Positions 26,034-35,423 of a DNA stretch of 64,000 nt are shown piece by piece. Location of the stretch: positions 62,001 to 126,000 of the forward strand of contig JBGAGG010000004.1 of assembly GCA_044226845.1 (NCBI GenBank). The letters are read 5' to 3'. Every line of letters begins with the position of its first letter. Position 1 is the stretch's first letter. Position numbers and translations under genes: made by a program. The notes beneath the pieces were generated by a model, which did no database searches, had not been told where the DNA came from, and saw only the letters and a list, made by a program, of their open reading frames with translations. Source of the DNA: JAFDZO01 sp044226845 (GTDB lineage: Bacteria; Bacteroidota; Ignavibacteria; Tepidaquicellales; Tepidaquicellaceae).

Positions 26034-28569
26034 TTTTCTCCCCGGAGTTGTTATTATCCGAATTTGATTCTTCTAGAATTTCAGTGATTTCTTTTTCAAT
26101 ATCGCTTTCTTTTTTAAGGTCAACAAATTCAAAATCCTCCGCATTTTTTCTGTGTTTAACTTTTATCACAGAGCCTTCTTTGAAGTTACCTTTCAGAATC
26201 TCTTCACTTAGAGGATCTTCAAGATATTTCTGAATTGCTCTTCTTAAAGGTCTTGCACCGTAGTTCTGGTCGTATCCTTTTTCAGCTAAATATTCTTTTG
26301 CAGCTTTTGTTACGTCTAGTGTAATTCCCTGAAGCTTAATTCTCTTCATGAGTTTTTCAATTCCGACTTCAACAATTTTTACAATGCTTTCTTTAGCAAG
26401 CTGTTTGAATACAATCATGTCATCTATTCTGTTCATGAACTCAGGAGAAAATACTTTCTTCGCTGTTTCATCGATTGCAGATTTCATCTTTTCATATTTT
26501 GTGCCTTCTTTGCCTTCGCCGAATCCGAATACTTTATCAAGCTTAATATCGCGTGTTCCGATATTTGAAGTCATGATAATAATTGTATTCTTGAAGTCAA
26601 CTTTTCTTCCGAGACCGTCTGTAAGAATACCGTCATCCAATACCTGTAAAAGAATATTGAAAGTGTCAGGGTGAGCTTTTTCGATTTCATCTAAAAGCAC
26701 AACTGAGTATGGTTTTCTTCTTACTTTCTCAGTAAGCTGTCCGCCTTCTTCGTATCCAACGTATCCGGGAGGCGCTCCGACAAGTCTGGAGACGTTAAAC
26801 TTCTCCATATATTCACTCATATCAATTCGAATCATATTATCTTCAGTATCGAATAAGAACTTAGCAAGCTGTTTGGCAAGCTCTGTTTTACCGACACCTG
26901 TAGGACCTAAGAATACGAACGAACCGATTGGTCTGTTCGGGTCTTTTAATCCTGCTCTGGCTCTTCTTATTGCGCGTGAAATATTTTCAACTGCTTCATC
27001 CTGACCGATAACGACTTTTTTCAATGCTTCTTCCATCTTAACAAGTTTCTGTGATTCGCCGTCGGCAATTCTGTTCACAGGAATTCCTGTCATCATTGCA
27101 ACAACGTCTGAAACGTTATCTTCAGTTACATCAAATACCATGCTCTGTGATTTTATATCCCATTCAATCTTAAGCTGTTCAAGCTCGTTCAGTAATTTCT
27201 TTTCGTTATCACGAAGCATTGCTGCCTCTTCATAGTTCTGATTTTTTACAACCTGATTTTTTGACTGTCGGACTTTTTCAACTTCCAATTCAAGGTCAAC
27301 AATTTCCTTAGGAACAGTTATGTTCGCAAGGTGAACTCTTGAACCGGCTTCATCCATAACGTCAATCGCTTTATCCGGTAAAAATCTGTCTGTTATATAT
27401 CTGTCGCTAAGCTTTGCAGCTTGTATAAGAGCTTCATCTGTGTATCTTACATTGTGATGCTCTTCGTATTTGCTCTTGATGTTATTCAGAATCTGAATGG
27501 TTTCATCCACTGTTGCAGGCTCAACCATTATTTTCTGGAATCTTCTATCGAGCGCTCCGTCTTTTTCAATATATTGTCTGTACTCATTCAAAGTTGTTGC
27601 GCCAATGCATTGCAGATCTCCTCTTGCAAGTGCAGGTTTGAATATGTTGGAAGCGTCTAATGAACCGCTTGCTCCGCCTGCGCCTACTATTGTATGAAGC
27701 TCGTCAATAAAAAGAATAACATCTTTTGCTTTTTCAAGCTCATTCATCACAGCTTTCATTCTTTCTTCAAACTGTCCTCTGTACTTTGTGCCTGCAACAA
27801 GCGCAGCCAAATCAAGTGTAACAACTCTTTTATTGTGAAGAACTCTTGAAACCTGTTTATTAATAATTCTTAAAGCGAGACCTTCGGCAATTGCAGTTTT
27901 ACCAACACCTGGCTCACCGATTAAAACAGGATTATTTTTCTTTCTTCTGGAAAGAACCTGCGCTACTCTTTCGATTTCTTTTTCACGTCCGACTATCGGG
28001 TCAAGCTTGCCTTCGATTGCGCTTTTAGTTAAATCGCGTCCGAAGTTATCAAGCACGGGAGTCTTAGTCTTCTCGGCTTTCTTTTCTGCCTGAGGTTTAG
28101 GAGCAGATTGAGGAGCTCCGCCTGCAGTAGGCTTTCCGCTGAGAATATTTAATAGTTCGTTCTTAGTATTTTCATAGTTAATATTGAACTGATGTAAAAT
28201 CTGCGCTGCGAGATTATCGTCTTCTCTTAATATAGATAATAAAAGATGCTCAGTACCGATGACATCTGATTTGAAAAGCTTTGCCTCTAAATATGTAATC
28301 TTTAAAACTTTTTCTGCCTGCTTTGTAAGAGGGATATTGCCGACAGTAAGTGAACCGCCTGATTGACGCACTGTATCCTCTACAGCTTTTTTGATCTTTG
28401 GTGCATCAACGCCGAGGTTCTTGAAAATCTTGATAGCTATACCTTCACCTTCCCGGATAATTCCCAGGAGTAAGTGCTCAGTCCCGATGTAATCGTGTCC
28501 TAACCGAATTGCTTCTTCTCTGCTAAGCCTGATCACATCCTGAACTCTGTTTGAAAAGTTACTGTCCAT
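26026..28569 (-). CDS. clpC: ATP-dependent Clp protease ATP-binding subunit ClpC
   Basis: The 847-residue AAA+ protein has two Clp_N repeats at the N-terminus, a first Walker A GEPGVGKT near residue 216, a UVR domain around residue 443 (NQNYEEAAMLRDNEKK), and a second Walker A GPTGVGKT near residue 551. The UVR domain and spacing identify ClpC rather than ClpA or ClpB. It unfolds proteins and feeds them to ClpP. No ctsR or mcsAB genes accompany it, so the Gram-positive type of control is not indicated here. It is probably co-transcribed with fabH. Confidence 0.95.
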   Translation of the reverse strand: MDSNFSNRVQDVIRLSREEAIRLGHDYIGTEHLLLGIIREGEGIAIKIFKNLGVDAPKIKKAVEDTVRQSGGSLTVGNIPLTKQAEKVLKITYLEAKLFKSDVIGTEHLLLSILREDDNLAAQILHQFNINYENTKNELLNILSGKPTAGGAPQSAPKPQAEKKAEKTKTPVLDNFGRDLTKSAIEGKLDPIVGREKEIERVAQVLSRRKKNNPVLIGEPGVGKTAIAEGLALRIINKQVSRVLHNKRVVTLDLAALVAGTKYRGQFEERMKAVMNELEKAKDVILFIDELHTIVGAGGASGSLDASNIFKPALARGDLQCIGATTLNEYRQYIEKDGALDRRFQKIMVEPATVDETIQILNNIKSKYEEHHNVRYTDEALIQAAKLSDRYITDRFLPDKAIDVMDEAGSRVHLANITVPKEIVDLELEVEKVRQSKNQVVKNQNYEEAAMLRDNEKKLLNELEQLKIEWDIKSQSMVFDVTEDNVSDVVAMMTGIPVNRIADGESQKLVKMEEALKKVVIGQDEAVENISRAIRRARAGLKDPNRPIGSFVFLGPTGVGKTELAKQLAKFLFDTEDNMIRIDMSEYMEKFNVSRLVGAPPGYVGYEEGGQLTEKVRRKPYSVVLLDEIEKAHPDTFNILLQVLDDGILTDGLGRKVDFKNTIIIMTSNIGTRDIKLDKVFGFGEGKEGTKYEKMKSAIDETAKKVFSPEFMNRIDDMIVFKQLAKESIVKIVEVGIEKLMKRIKLQGITLDVTKAAKEYLAEKGYDQNYGARPLRRAIQKYLEDPLSEEILKGNFKEGSVIKVKHRKNAEDFEFVDLKKESDIEKEITEILEESNSDNNNSGEKNV

Positions 28570-29064
28570 AGTGGTTATTAGTTTTGTTGTAAATTCGTAA
28601 AAATTTTATTCAATTAAAATTTAAAAATTCTTATATGTTGTTATTAAAAAATAACTTTGTACTTTAATCTTTAACCAATTTCTAAAAGAATAGTTCATTT
28701 ATTATTTAGCAATTTGTAAGCCAAAGTTAATTTTCGAAAAACTGTTCATAAATTTGAAATGTGCTTCTGAGGAAGTGAAGTGTGCTTCATTTTTATGAAG
28801 TATGGTGACTTTGATAATTAGTAAACTTTTATCACTGCTTGAATAATAGAACAAAAATATTACTGTTCTCATTCCCATTAAATAATTATTAGATATAATT
28901 TTTATAAGACACTAATGACATTTATTTTTAATATTGACAGTGAAATTTTTTATCCGAAGAAATAATTTATTGATAATTAATAATTTAATTTAGCTATGTT
29001 GGTATATTTCTTGCCATTTTGACAGGTAGTATTTTTTATAACAAATTTAATTAAAGTACAAAAC
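28570..29064. other. 495-bp divergent intergenic region
   Basis: No coding frame is supported. The DNA is very AT-rich and must hold promoters for leftward clpC and the rightward NBR1-Ig protein. A small hairpin CTTCAT/ATGAAG with a TTTT loop is at 28785-28800. Two similar blocks, TTGACAGTGAAATTTTTTAT near 28935 and TTGACAGGTAGTATTTTTTA near 29020, are candidates for rightward promoter elements, but this is unproven. Confidence 0.4.
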
Positions 29065-29889
29065 ATGAAAAAACCAAGTTTATTTGTAAACCTTCTCTTA
29101 ACAGCAATTTTCAGCATTACATTTCTTTCCCAATCTGATGCAAATGCGCAGGGCGGAGCAAAAGGAAACGCACCTTCGACAGACAATGCTGCTTATTTAT
29201 CGCAGTCAACTCCGGGCATAATGGAGCCGGGAAAAACTTACGATGTATCGATATCAATGAAAAACACAGGCTCCACGACATGGCAGAAAGGCAATTACAA
29301 ATTAAGACTTATGAATCAGACTGAGTCGATTTCAAAATTATGGGGTATCAGCGATGTTGACTTAGGCTCAAATATAGCTCCGAATGAATCAGTTACATTC
29401 AGCTTTACTGTAAAAGCTCCTGAAAATCCGGGAGATTATAATCTTCAATATCAGATTGCAAACGGAAACGCTTTCTTCGGCGAGCCAACGGCAAATATCC
29501 CTGTAACGGTTACCGATGCTAAAGTTCCACCGGTAAAAAGCGATGTAAATTATAACTCCACATTCAAATATCACAATCTTCCTGCAGTAGTATCTGAAGG
29601 TGGTGTTTATGATATAGTAATAACTATGAGAAATACAGGGGCAACAAACTGGGTGCCTAAAGAGGATAATCTGAAAATAACAACAAATATGGTGAACGAT
29701 ACTAAAACTCCATGGGATGCAGGAAGTGTAGAATTACCGGAAACTGTTGTTGCAGGCGGTGAATACTCATTTTCTTTTAAACTGACTGCTCCGGCTGAAT
29801 CAGGTGAATACGGTTTTCAGGCTCAAATGATGCATGGCGGCAAGCCTTTCGGAGAGCCAAGCCCGAACGTCATAATTAAAGTAAAATAA
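29065..29889 (+). CDS. Exported protein with two NBR1-Ig-like domains
   Basis: After a signal peptide (residues 1-29, ending ANAQ) come two copies of an immunoglobulin-like unit. Each contains MKNTGSTTW or MRNTGATNW, a GS/GE-type turn and a closing FSF(T/K)xxAPxxxGxYxxQxQ strand. This matches the NBR1 Ig-like fold (also called N_BRCA1_IG) known in bacterial secreted proteins. There is no catalytic domain and no T9SS tail, so it is probably periplasmic or surface-exposed and binds another protein or polysaccharide. It stands alone between promoter-bearing gaps. Confidence 0.75.
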   Translation: MKKPSLFVNLLLTAIFSITFLSQSDANAQGGAKGNAPSTDNAAYLSQSTPGIMEPGKTYDVSISMKNTGSTTWQKGNYKLRLMNQTESISKLWGISDVDLGSNIAPNESVTFSFTVKAPENPGDYNLQYQIANGNAFFGEPTANIPVTVTDAKVPPVKSDVNYNSTFKYHNLPAVVSEGGVYDIVITMRNTGATNWVPKEDNLKITTNMVNDTKTPWDAGSVELPETVVAGGEYSFSFKLTAPAESGEYGFQAQMMHGGKPFGEPSPNVIIKVK

Positions 29890-29909
29890 TTTTGTACTTT
29901 CTTCTAAGA

Positions 29910-29937
29910 CCTGAGCCGGTACCAATACCGGTTCAGG
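29910..29937. terminator. Perfect hairpin after the NBR1-Ig gene
   Basis: CCTGAGCCGGTA pairs with TACCGGTTCAGG (one G-U) across a CCAA loop, 20 bases after the stop. There is no T-run, so if it terminates, it may do so with Rho or by protecting the transcript 3' end. Confidence 0.5.
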
Positions 29938-30156
29938 TAAAGAAGAATTTTGCTTCACACTGCTCTTTTTGAACTTCCCAACTTCATTTCTTGTTATCCT
30001 TTCCAATTACTACTACAATTTCGGTAAAAGAAGCGATTTTCCTTTTACATTGAATATATTTATTTATTTCAATACCTTTAAAGATTTACCAAATTTTTCA
30101 TTAATTACTGTTAAAATCAGAATTTAGAGCAGATTAAAATACGTTAACCCTTCAAT

Positions 30157-33100
30157 ATGTATAAAGATTTACCTGAAAATATATCGTTACCTGTGCTTGA
30201 GAAAGAGATAATAAATTTCTGGGAAAATGATAAAACCTTTGAAAAAAGCATAGAATCAAAGTCCCCCGATAAATCTTTCACTTTCTACGAAGGTCCACCG
30301 ACAGCAAACGGACTGCCGGGAATTCATCATGTGATTGCGCGTACAGTAAAAGACTTATTCTGCCGTTATAAATCAATGCAAGGCTACCAGGTCAACCGCA
30401 AGGCGGGCTGGGATACTCACGGGCTTCCGGTAGAAATTGAAGTTGAAAAGCAGCTTGGATTAAAATCAAAAGCAGATATTGAAGAATACGGAGTTGTTGA
30501 ATTCAATAAAGCTTGTAAAGATTCCATATTCAAATACGTCAGTAGATGGGAAGATTTAACTCAAAGAATGGGTTACTGGGTCAACCTTGATGACGCTTAT
30601 GTTACCTATCACAATTCATATATAGAGTCCGTATGGTGGGCGTTAAAAAATTACTTCGATAAAGATCTAATATATAAAGGATATAAAATTCTTCCGTTCT
30701 GCCCTAAGTGTGAATCATCGCTTTCATCGCATGAAGTTGCGCAAGGGTACGAAGATTTAAAAGACCCTTCAGTATATATAAAGTTTAAAATCACAACAGG
30801 TGAATTTGCCGGAAGTGATTTTCTTGTCTGGACAACTACTCCGTGGACGCTACCGTCTAACGTTGCATTAGCAGTAAATCCGAAATTTACCTATGTAAAA
30901 ATCAAAACTGCAAAGGGCGAGGATTTAATATTATTAAGAGAAAGGCTTTCTACAATAAGCGATGAATATACAATTGAAAAAGAATTTACAGGCAGCAGTT
31001 TAGAAAAAACAGAGTATGAACCGTTGTTCTCATTTTATGAATTAGAAAAGAAAGCTTATTATGTTACGCTCGGCGATTTTGTTTCAGCAGAAGATGGAAC
31101 AGGAATTGTGCACATTGCTCCAGCATTCGGAGCAGATGATTATGCTATAGGATTAAAATACGATTTGCCGATAATACAGGCAGTCGGTAAAGACGGACTT
31201 TTCAAAAAAGAAGTAACTCCATATGCTGGAAATAACTTTAAAGAATCTGATAAACAAATATCCGATGATTTAAAAGCGGCGGGGCGTTTATACAAACGCG
31301 AGATGTTCGTTCACTCATATCCGCATTGCTGGAGACATCATGTACCGCTGATGTATTATGCAACTGACTCTTGGTTTATAAAGACCACATCTTACAATAA
31401 AAAAATGATGGAGTTGAATGATAAAGTTTACTGGTCGCCTGAAGAAATGGGTACAGGCCGCTTTGGTCAATGGCTTGAAGATAATATAGACTGGTCGCTT
31501 TCGCGCGACAGATTCTGGGGCACTCCCCTGCCGATATGGTCTTACACAGATGAGAACGGTAAAGAACAATTCGAATGCATAGGTTCGATAGAAGAATTAA
31601 GAGAGCGTTCATACAACTTTAATGAAGTATTCCCGACTGATATAGATATTGATTTACACAAACCGTTCATTGATGAAGTAAAAATAAAGAGCAAAGACGG
31701 ACATGAAATGAAGCGCGTGAGAGAAGTGATAGACTGCTGGTTTGATTCCGGCTCTATGCCTTTCGCTCAGTGGCATTATCCTTTTGAAAATAAAGAAATT
31801 TTTGAGAAAAATTTCCCTGCTGATTTTATTGCAGAGGGAGTTGATCAGACAAGGGGATGGTTCTATTCATTGCTTGCGATAAATTCTTTCTTATTCGATA
31901 AAGCTCCTTATAAAAGTGTAATAGTTAACGGACATATACTTGATAAATTCGGAAAAAAAATGAGTAAGTCATTAGGTAATGTTGTAAATCCTTTTGACAT
32001 GATGGAAAAATACGGAGCTGATTTATTAAGATGGTACCTTGTGGGTAATTCTCCAGTAGGTAAATCAAAGCTATTCAATGAAGATGAGATTGTTGAATTA
32101 AAAAATAAGTTATTCGATACATTACTTAATACATACAAGTTTTTTACAATATATACAGGACTTACTAATTTTGATTATAAAAAATCAGAGTTTGTCCCTG
32201 TGGAAAACCGTTCTACAATTGATAAATGGATTATCTCAAAGCTGAATACTCTTAAGAAAGAGTATTTTGAGCTTATGGATAAGTATGAAGTTACAAAGGC
32301 ATGCAGACTGATATTTGATTTCACAATAGATGAGCTTTCAAACTGGTATATAAGAAGAAACAGGAAACGGTTCAGAACACCTGAAAGCGAACAGGATAAA
32401 AATTCGGCTTATCAAACTGTCTATGAAATATTAACAGACATATTGAAGATGATGGCACCGGTTTCTCCGTTTATAACTGAAAAGCTTTATCAGAATCTGA
32501 ATGGTGAAGGTACTTCAATACACTTAGCTGAATTTAAAAATTACGATGAAACAGCAATAGATGCAGACCTTGAAGAGCAGATGGCAATTGCTCAGAGAAT
32601 TGTATATCTTACACGCGCAATAAGAGTTAAAAATAATCTGAAAGTGCGTCAACCGTTAAGACAGATTTTAATTCCTGTTTTAAATTCTCATGAAAAAGAA
32701 ACTATTTCCAAATTTCAGGATATAATACTCGAAGAAGTTAATGTGAAGGAACTGAACTTTGTTGAGGGAGATTCCGAAATCATAAAGAAGAAAGCGAAGC
32801 CTAACTTTAAAGCTATAGGACCTAAGTTCGGCAAAGATGTTAAAGCTGTTCAGGCAATTATAAACGGTTTTACCAAGGAAGATAGGATGGATTGTTGACA
32901 CGGATAAAAATTTAACAATTGCAGTTGATACTACACTTGATGAAAGTTTAATCAACGAAGGTATTACACGTGAGTTCATAAACAGAGTACAGAATTTCAG
33001 AAAATCCAACGGATTTGATATAAATGATAAAGTTGAAATTTTTGTTACGGCTGAAGGAGATTTATTAAATGCTATCCTTGATAATAAAGGATACATTAAT

Positions 33101-33205
33101 TCAGAGACTTTAAGTGAAAACCTGACTGAAGCAAACGGCGATATGGATTTTTCAGATACTGAAATAAACGGAGAGCCGCTCAAGTTCTTCGTAAAAAAAT
33201 TATAA
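30157..33205 (+). CDS. ileS: Isoleucyl-tRNA synthetase, frame-broken near the C-terminus
   Basis: The first frame (913 residues) carries the HIGH-like GIHH near residue 55, the editing domain and KMSKS near residue 601. It stops at 32898. The next frame continues with GWIVDTDKNLTIAVDTTL and INRVQNFRKSNGF to a stop at 33205, which is the normal C-terminal domain. Family members have about 30-35 residues between the NGFTKED-like helix and the GW(I/L)V strand. They are missing here, so about 100 bp appear deleted along with the frame. IleS charges tRNA-Ile and is essential, and no second copy is in the window. An assembly or sequencing error is therefore the first explanation to test. Confidence 0.9.
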
Positions 33206-33236
33206 AAATTCTTTTTTTACTTTTTATCATAATAAA

Positions 33237-33968
33237 ATGAGCAAGACAACAACAAAAAAAGCTGCACCGAAGGCTTCCAAGCCGAAAACAAAAGCTAAAC
33301 CAAAAGCGGCAGCAAAACCAAAAGGGGCAGTTAAGTCAACGATAAAAGTGAAAGCAAAAGGAAAGATAACAACAAAAATGAAAGCCAAACCAAAAGCAAA
33401 GACAGCTGCAAAAACACCGGTAAAAAAGGTTAAGAAAATTTCACCCACCAAGGCGAAAAAAATTCTTAAAGCTAAAAGACTTCCGGTCGTAAAAACTAAA
33501 CCGGTTCAGCACAAAGAAGATATAGAAGTACCGGCGCACGTTAAAAAATACAGACCGAACAAAAAGACAAAGTATACTGCAGCCGAGCTGAAAGAATTTA
33601 AGGAAATCATTCTTGCGGAAAGAAGGGACATCCTTGAATCTGCCAGAGCAAATATGCAGTCACTTGTGGATAACGAGTCAGGCGATTACGTTGGAGATAA
33701 CTCAACATACTCAACTCACATGGCAGAGCAGGGCACAGATGAAATGGAAAGAGAAAAAAATTACATGTTTGTGCAAAGAGATGAAAAATATCTCGGCTAC
33801 TTACAGGATGCACTCATCAGAATAGATAATGGAACGTACGGTATATGCCAGGACTGCATAGAAGTGCCAAAGAACATGTGCAAGTCATGTCCTCTTATTC
33901 CTAAGGAAAGACTTGAGCTTGTACCCATAACACAGCATTGTATAGAGTGTAAAAATCTCAGAGGGTAA
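33237..33968 (+). CDS. DksA/TraR-type zinc-finger protein with histone H1-like lysine-rich N-terminus
   Basis: The 243-residue protein has two parts. Residues 1-95 are Lys/Ala/Pro-rich in repeats such as KPKTKAKPKAAAKPK, like bacterial histone H1 tails. Residues about 110-243 resemble DksA/TraR: a helical LKEFKEIILAERRDIL arm, then GTYGICQDC, and PIPKERLELVP-type text ending HCIECK. An insertion (IEVPKNMCKSCPL) adds an extra CxxC to the usual four-cysteine zinc site. The canonical DxxDxA tip motif of DksA is not seen. DksA-like proteins modulate RNA polymerase with ppGpp. The tail suggests added DNA binding. The gene follows ileS by 31 bp and precedes lspA. Confidence 0.85.
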   Translation: MSKTTTKKAAPKASKPKTKAKPKAAAKPKGAVKSTIKVKAKGKITTKMKAKPKAKTAAKTPVKKVKKISPTKAKKILKAKRLPVVKTKPVQHKEDIEVPAHVKKYRPNKKTKYTAAELKEFKEIILAERRDILESARANMQSLVDNESGDYVGDNSTYSTHMAEQGTDEMEREKNYMFVQRDEKYLGYLQDALIRIDNGTYGICQDCIEVPKNMCKSCPLIPKERLELVPITQHCIECKNLRG

Positions 33969-34021
33969 ATTTACTTTTACATTTTACCGTGAGGAACTTT
34001 AAATAAATTTTAATCATTGAT

Positions 34022-34054
34022 AAAGTCGAAGCGGACACTTCGACTTTATTTTTA
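34022..34054 (+). terminator. Intrinsic terminator
   Basis: A perfect 10-bp stem AAAGTCGAAG/CTTCGACTTT with a six-base loop is followed by ATTTTTATATT. It lies between the DksA-like gene and lspA, and ends before the lspA ATG. Confidence 0.8.
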
Positions 34055-34080
34055 TATTACAAAAAACGTCTAAGCTATAA

Positions 34081-34818
34081 ATGAAAATACTATATTGGTC
34101 AATCGCTATTGTTATAATCGATCAGATAACAAAGTTAAAAGTTAAAGGAATAAATATTCCATGGCTAGGCGTTCATTTTGAAGGAATGCCCTATCAGTCA
34201 TCAATAAAAGTCTGGGGAGATTTTTTTCAGATAACATTTATAGAAAATCCGGGAATGGCATTCGGGCTGCAGCTCGGCAGTAAATTATTTCTGACATTAT
34301 TTACAATCTTTGCAACAATATTAATTTTCTTCATAATTTATAAAAACAGGCACGAAACATTTCTTTTAAGGCTTTCGCTTGCATTTATTTTAGGAGGCGC
34401 TCTGGGGAATTTGATTGACAGGACTTTCTACGGAACAATATATGATTATGCTCCTTTATTCTACGGCAGAGTAGTAGATTTTTTCCATTTCAATATTCCT
34501 GACTTCAGAATATTCGGGAAAACAATTTATACCTTCCCTATTTTTAATGTTGCCGATATTGCCGTAACTGTTGGCTTTGTATTAATTCTATTGGGATATA
34601 AAAAGGTATTCAAGAAAACTGAAGAAGAGAATGCAGCGCAGGTAATAGATTATCAGCTGGCAAATACAAATGAAACTATCACGGAAACTTTCCGTGATAA
34701 TTCCAATTTTGAAAATCCGGGTTTTATATCTGAAGAAAAAGTTAGTTCAGATAGTGAAGAGATAATAGGAAAGGAACACAAAATAATTCCTCCCAATCAC
34801 GACGAAACAAAATCGTAA
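34081..34818 (+). CDS. lspA: Lipoprotein signal peptidase (signal peptidase II)
   Basis: The 245-residue protein has four membrane helices, the conserved Asp14 region (IIDQITKLK) and the ENPGMAFG loop. The catalytic aspartates are Asp133 in GRVVDFFHF and Asp159 in FNVADIAV. It cleaves the signal peptides of prolipoproteins, such as the binding protein and HMA lipoprotein in this window. A polar tail of about 70 residues after the last helix (rich in Glu and Asn) makes it longer than the usual 160-180 residues. That tail would be cytoplasmic and has no known role. Confidence 0.95.
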   Translation: MKILYWSIAIVIIDQITKLKVKGINIPWLGVHFEGMPYQSSIKVWGDFFQITFIENPGMAFGLQLGSKLFLTLFTIFATILIFFIIYKNRHETFLLRLSLAFILGGALGNLIDRTFYGTIYDYAPLFYGRVVDFFHFNIPDFRIFGKTIYTFPIFNVADIAVTVGFVLILLGYKKVFKKTEEENAAQVIDYQLANTNETITETFRDNSNFENPGFISEEKVSSDSEEIIGKEHKIIPPNHDETKS

Positions 34819-34827
34819 TCAAAAAAA

Positions 34828-35160
34828 TTATCTTCCTAAATCGTCAAGCTTTTCTTTTCTTGCAAGAAGAGTATCTTTATCTTCAACATGATTAGGATCA
34901 GGTACGCAGCAATCCACAGGACATACTGCAGCGCACTGAGGTTCATCATGGAAACCTACGCACTCTGTGCATTTATCCGGTACGATAAAGAAAAAGTCAG
35001 ATTGAACAAATCCTGTATTACCATTTGGAGAGACATCATCAGCCCCGTATGAATTTCCTCCAAGAGTCCAGTTATTTCCTCCTTCATAAATTGCTGTATT
35101 AGGACATTCCGGTTCGCATGCTCCGCAATTAATACATTCGCTTGTAATCATTATAGCCAT
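34828..35160 (-). CDS. 2[4Fe-4S] ferredoxin, YfhL-like
   Basis: The 110-residue protein has one classical cluster motif CxxCxxCxxxCP (Cys9, 12, 15, 19). A second set is split by a loop: CTEC, then CAAVCPVDCC. The insertion between CTEC and the following cysteine matches YfhL/ferredoxin types with an 8-iron content. It carries electrons in the cytoplasm, but its partner enzyme is not nearby. The start is supported by a Shine-Dalgarno AAAAGGAGA about nine bases upstream. It converges with lspA with only nine bases between the stops. Confidence 0.9.
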   Translation of the reverse strand: MAIMITSECINCGACEPECPNTAIYEGGNNWTLGGNSYGADDVSPNGNTGFVQSDFFFIVPDKCTECVGFHDEPQCAAVCPVDCCVPDPNHVEDKDTLLARKEKLDDLGR

Positions 35161-35423
35161 TGAATAAGTCTCCTTTTGTTTGTATAAATTAGGTAATATA
35201 AAAAATTATTTCAATGAAGTATAATTTAATGCATTAAAACCTATTAACTATTTTGATATCAGGTTTGTTAACAATTGAAACAGAATGAACAAATTACCGA
35301 AGTATGACGTAACATTACTATGGGAGGTTAAAAAAACTACCCAATTTATAAATTTATTTTGTTTAAAATAACCGTTAAATTTAAAATTATCAAAAAATTA
35401 AGTGAGGAAAGAAATACTAATTT

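Noticed and set aside
33227..33451. Hydrophobic minus-strand frame resembling a membrane protein
   Set aside because: It is the antisense of the Lys/Ala-rich tail of the DksA-like gene; Lys and Ala codons read backwards give Phe, Leu and Ala.
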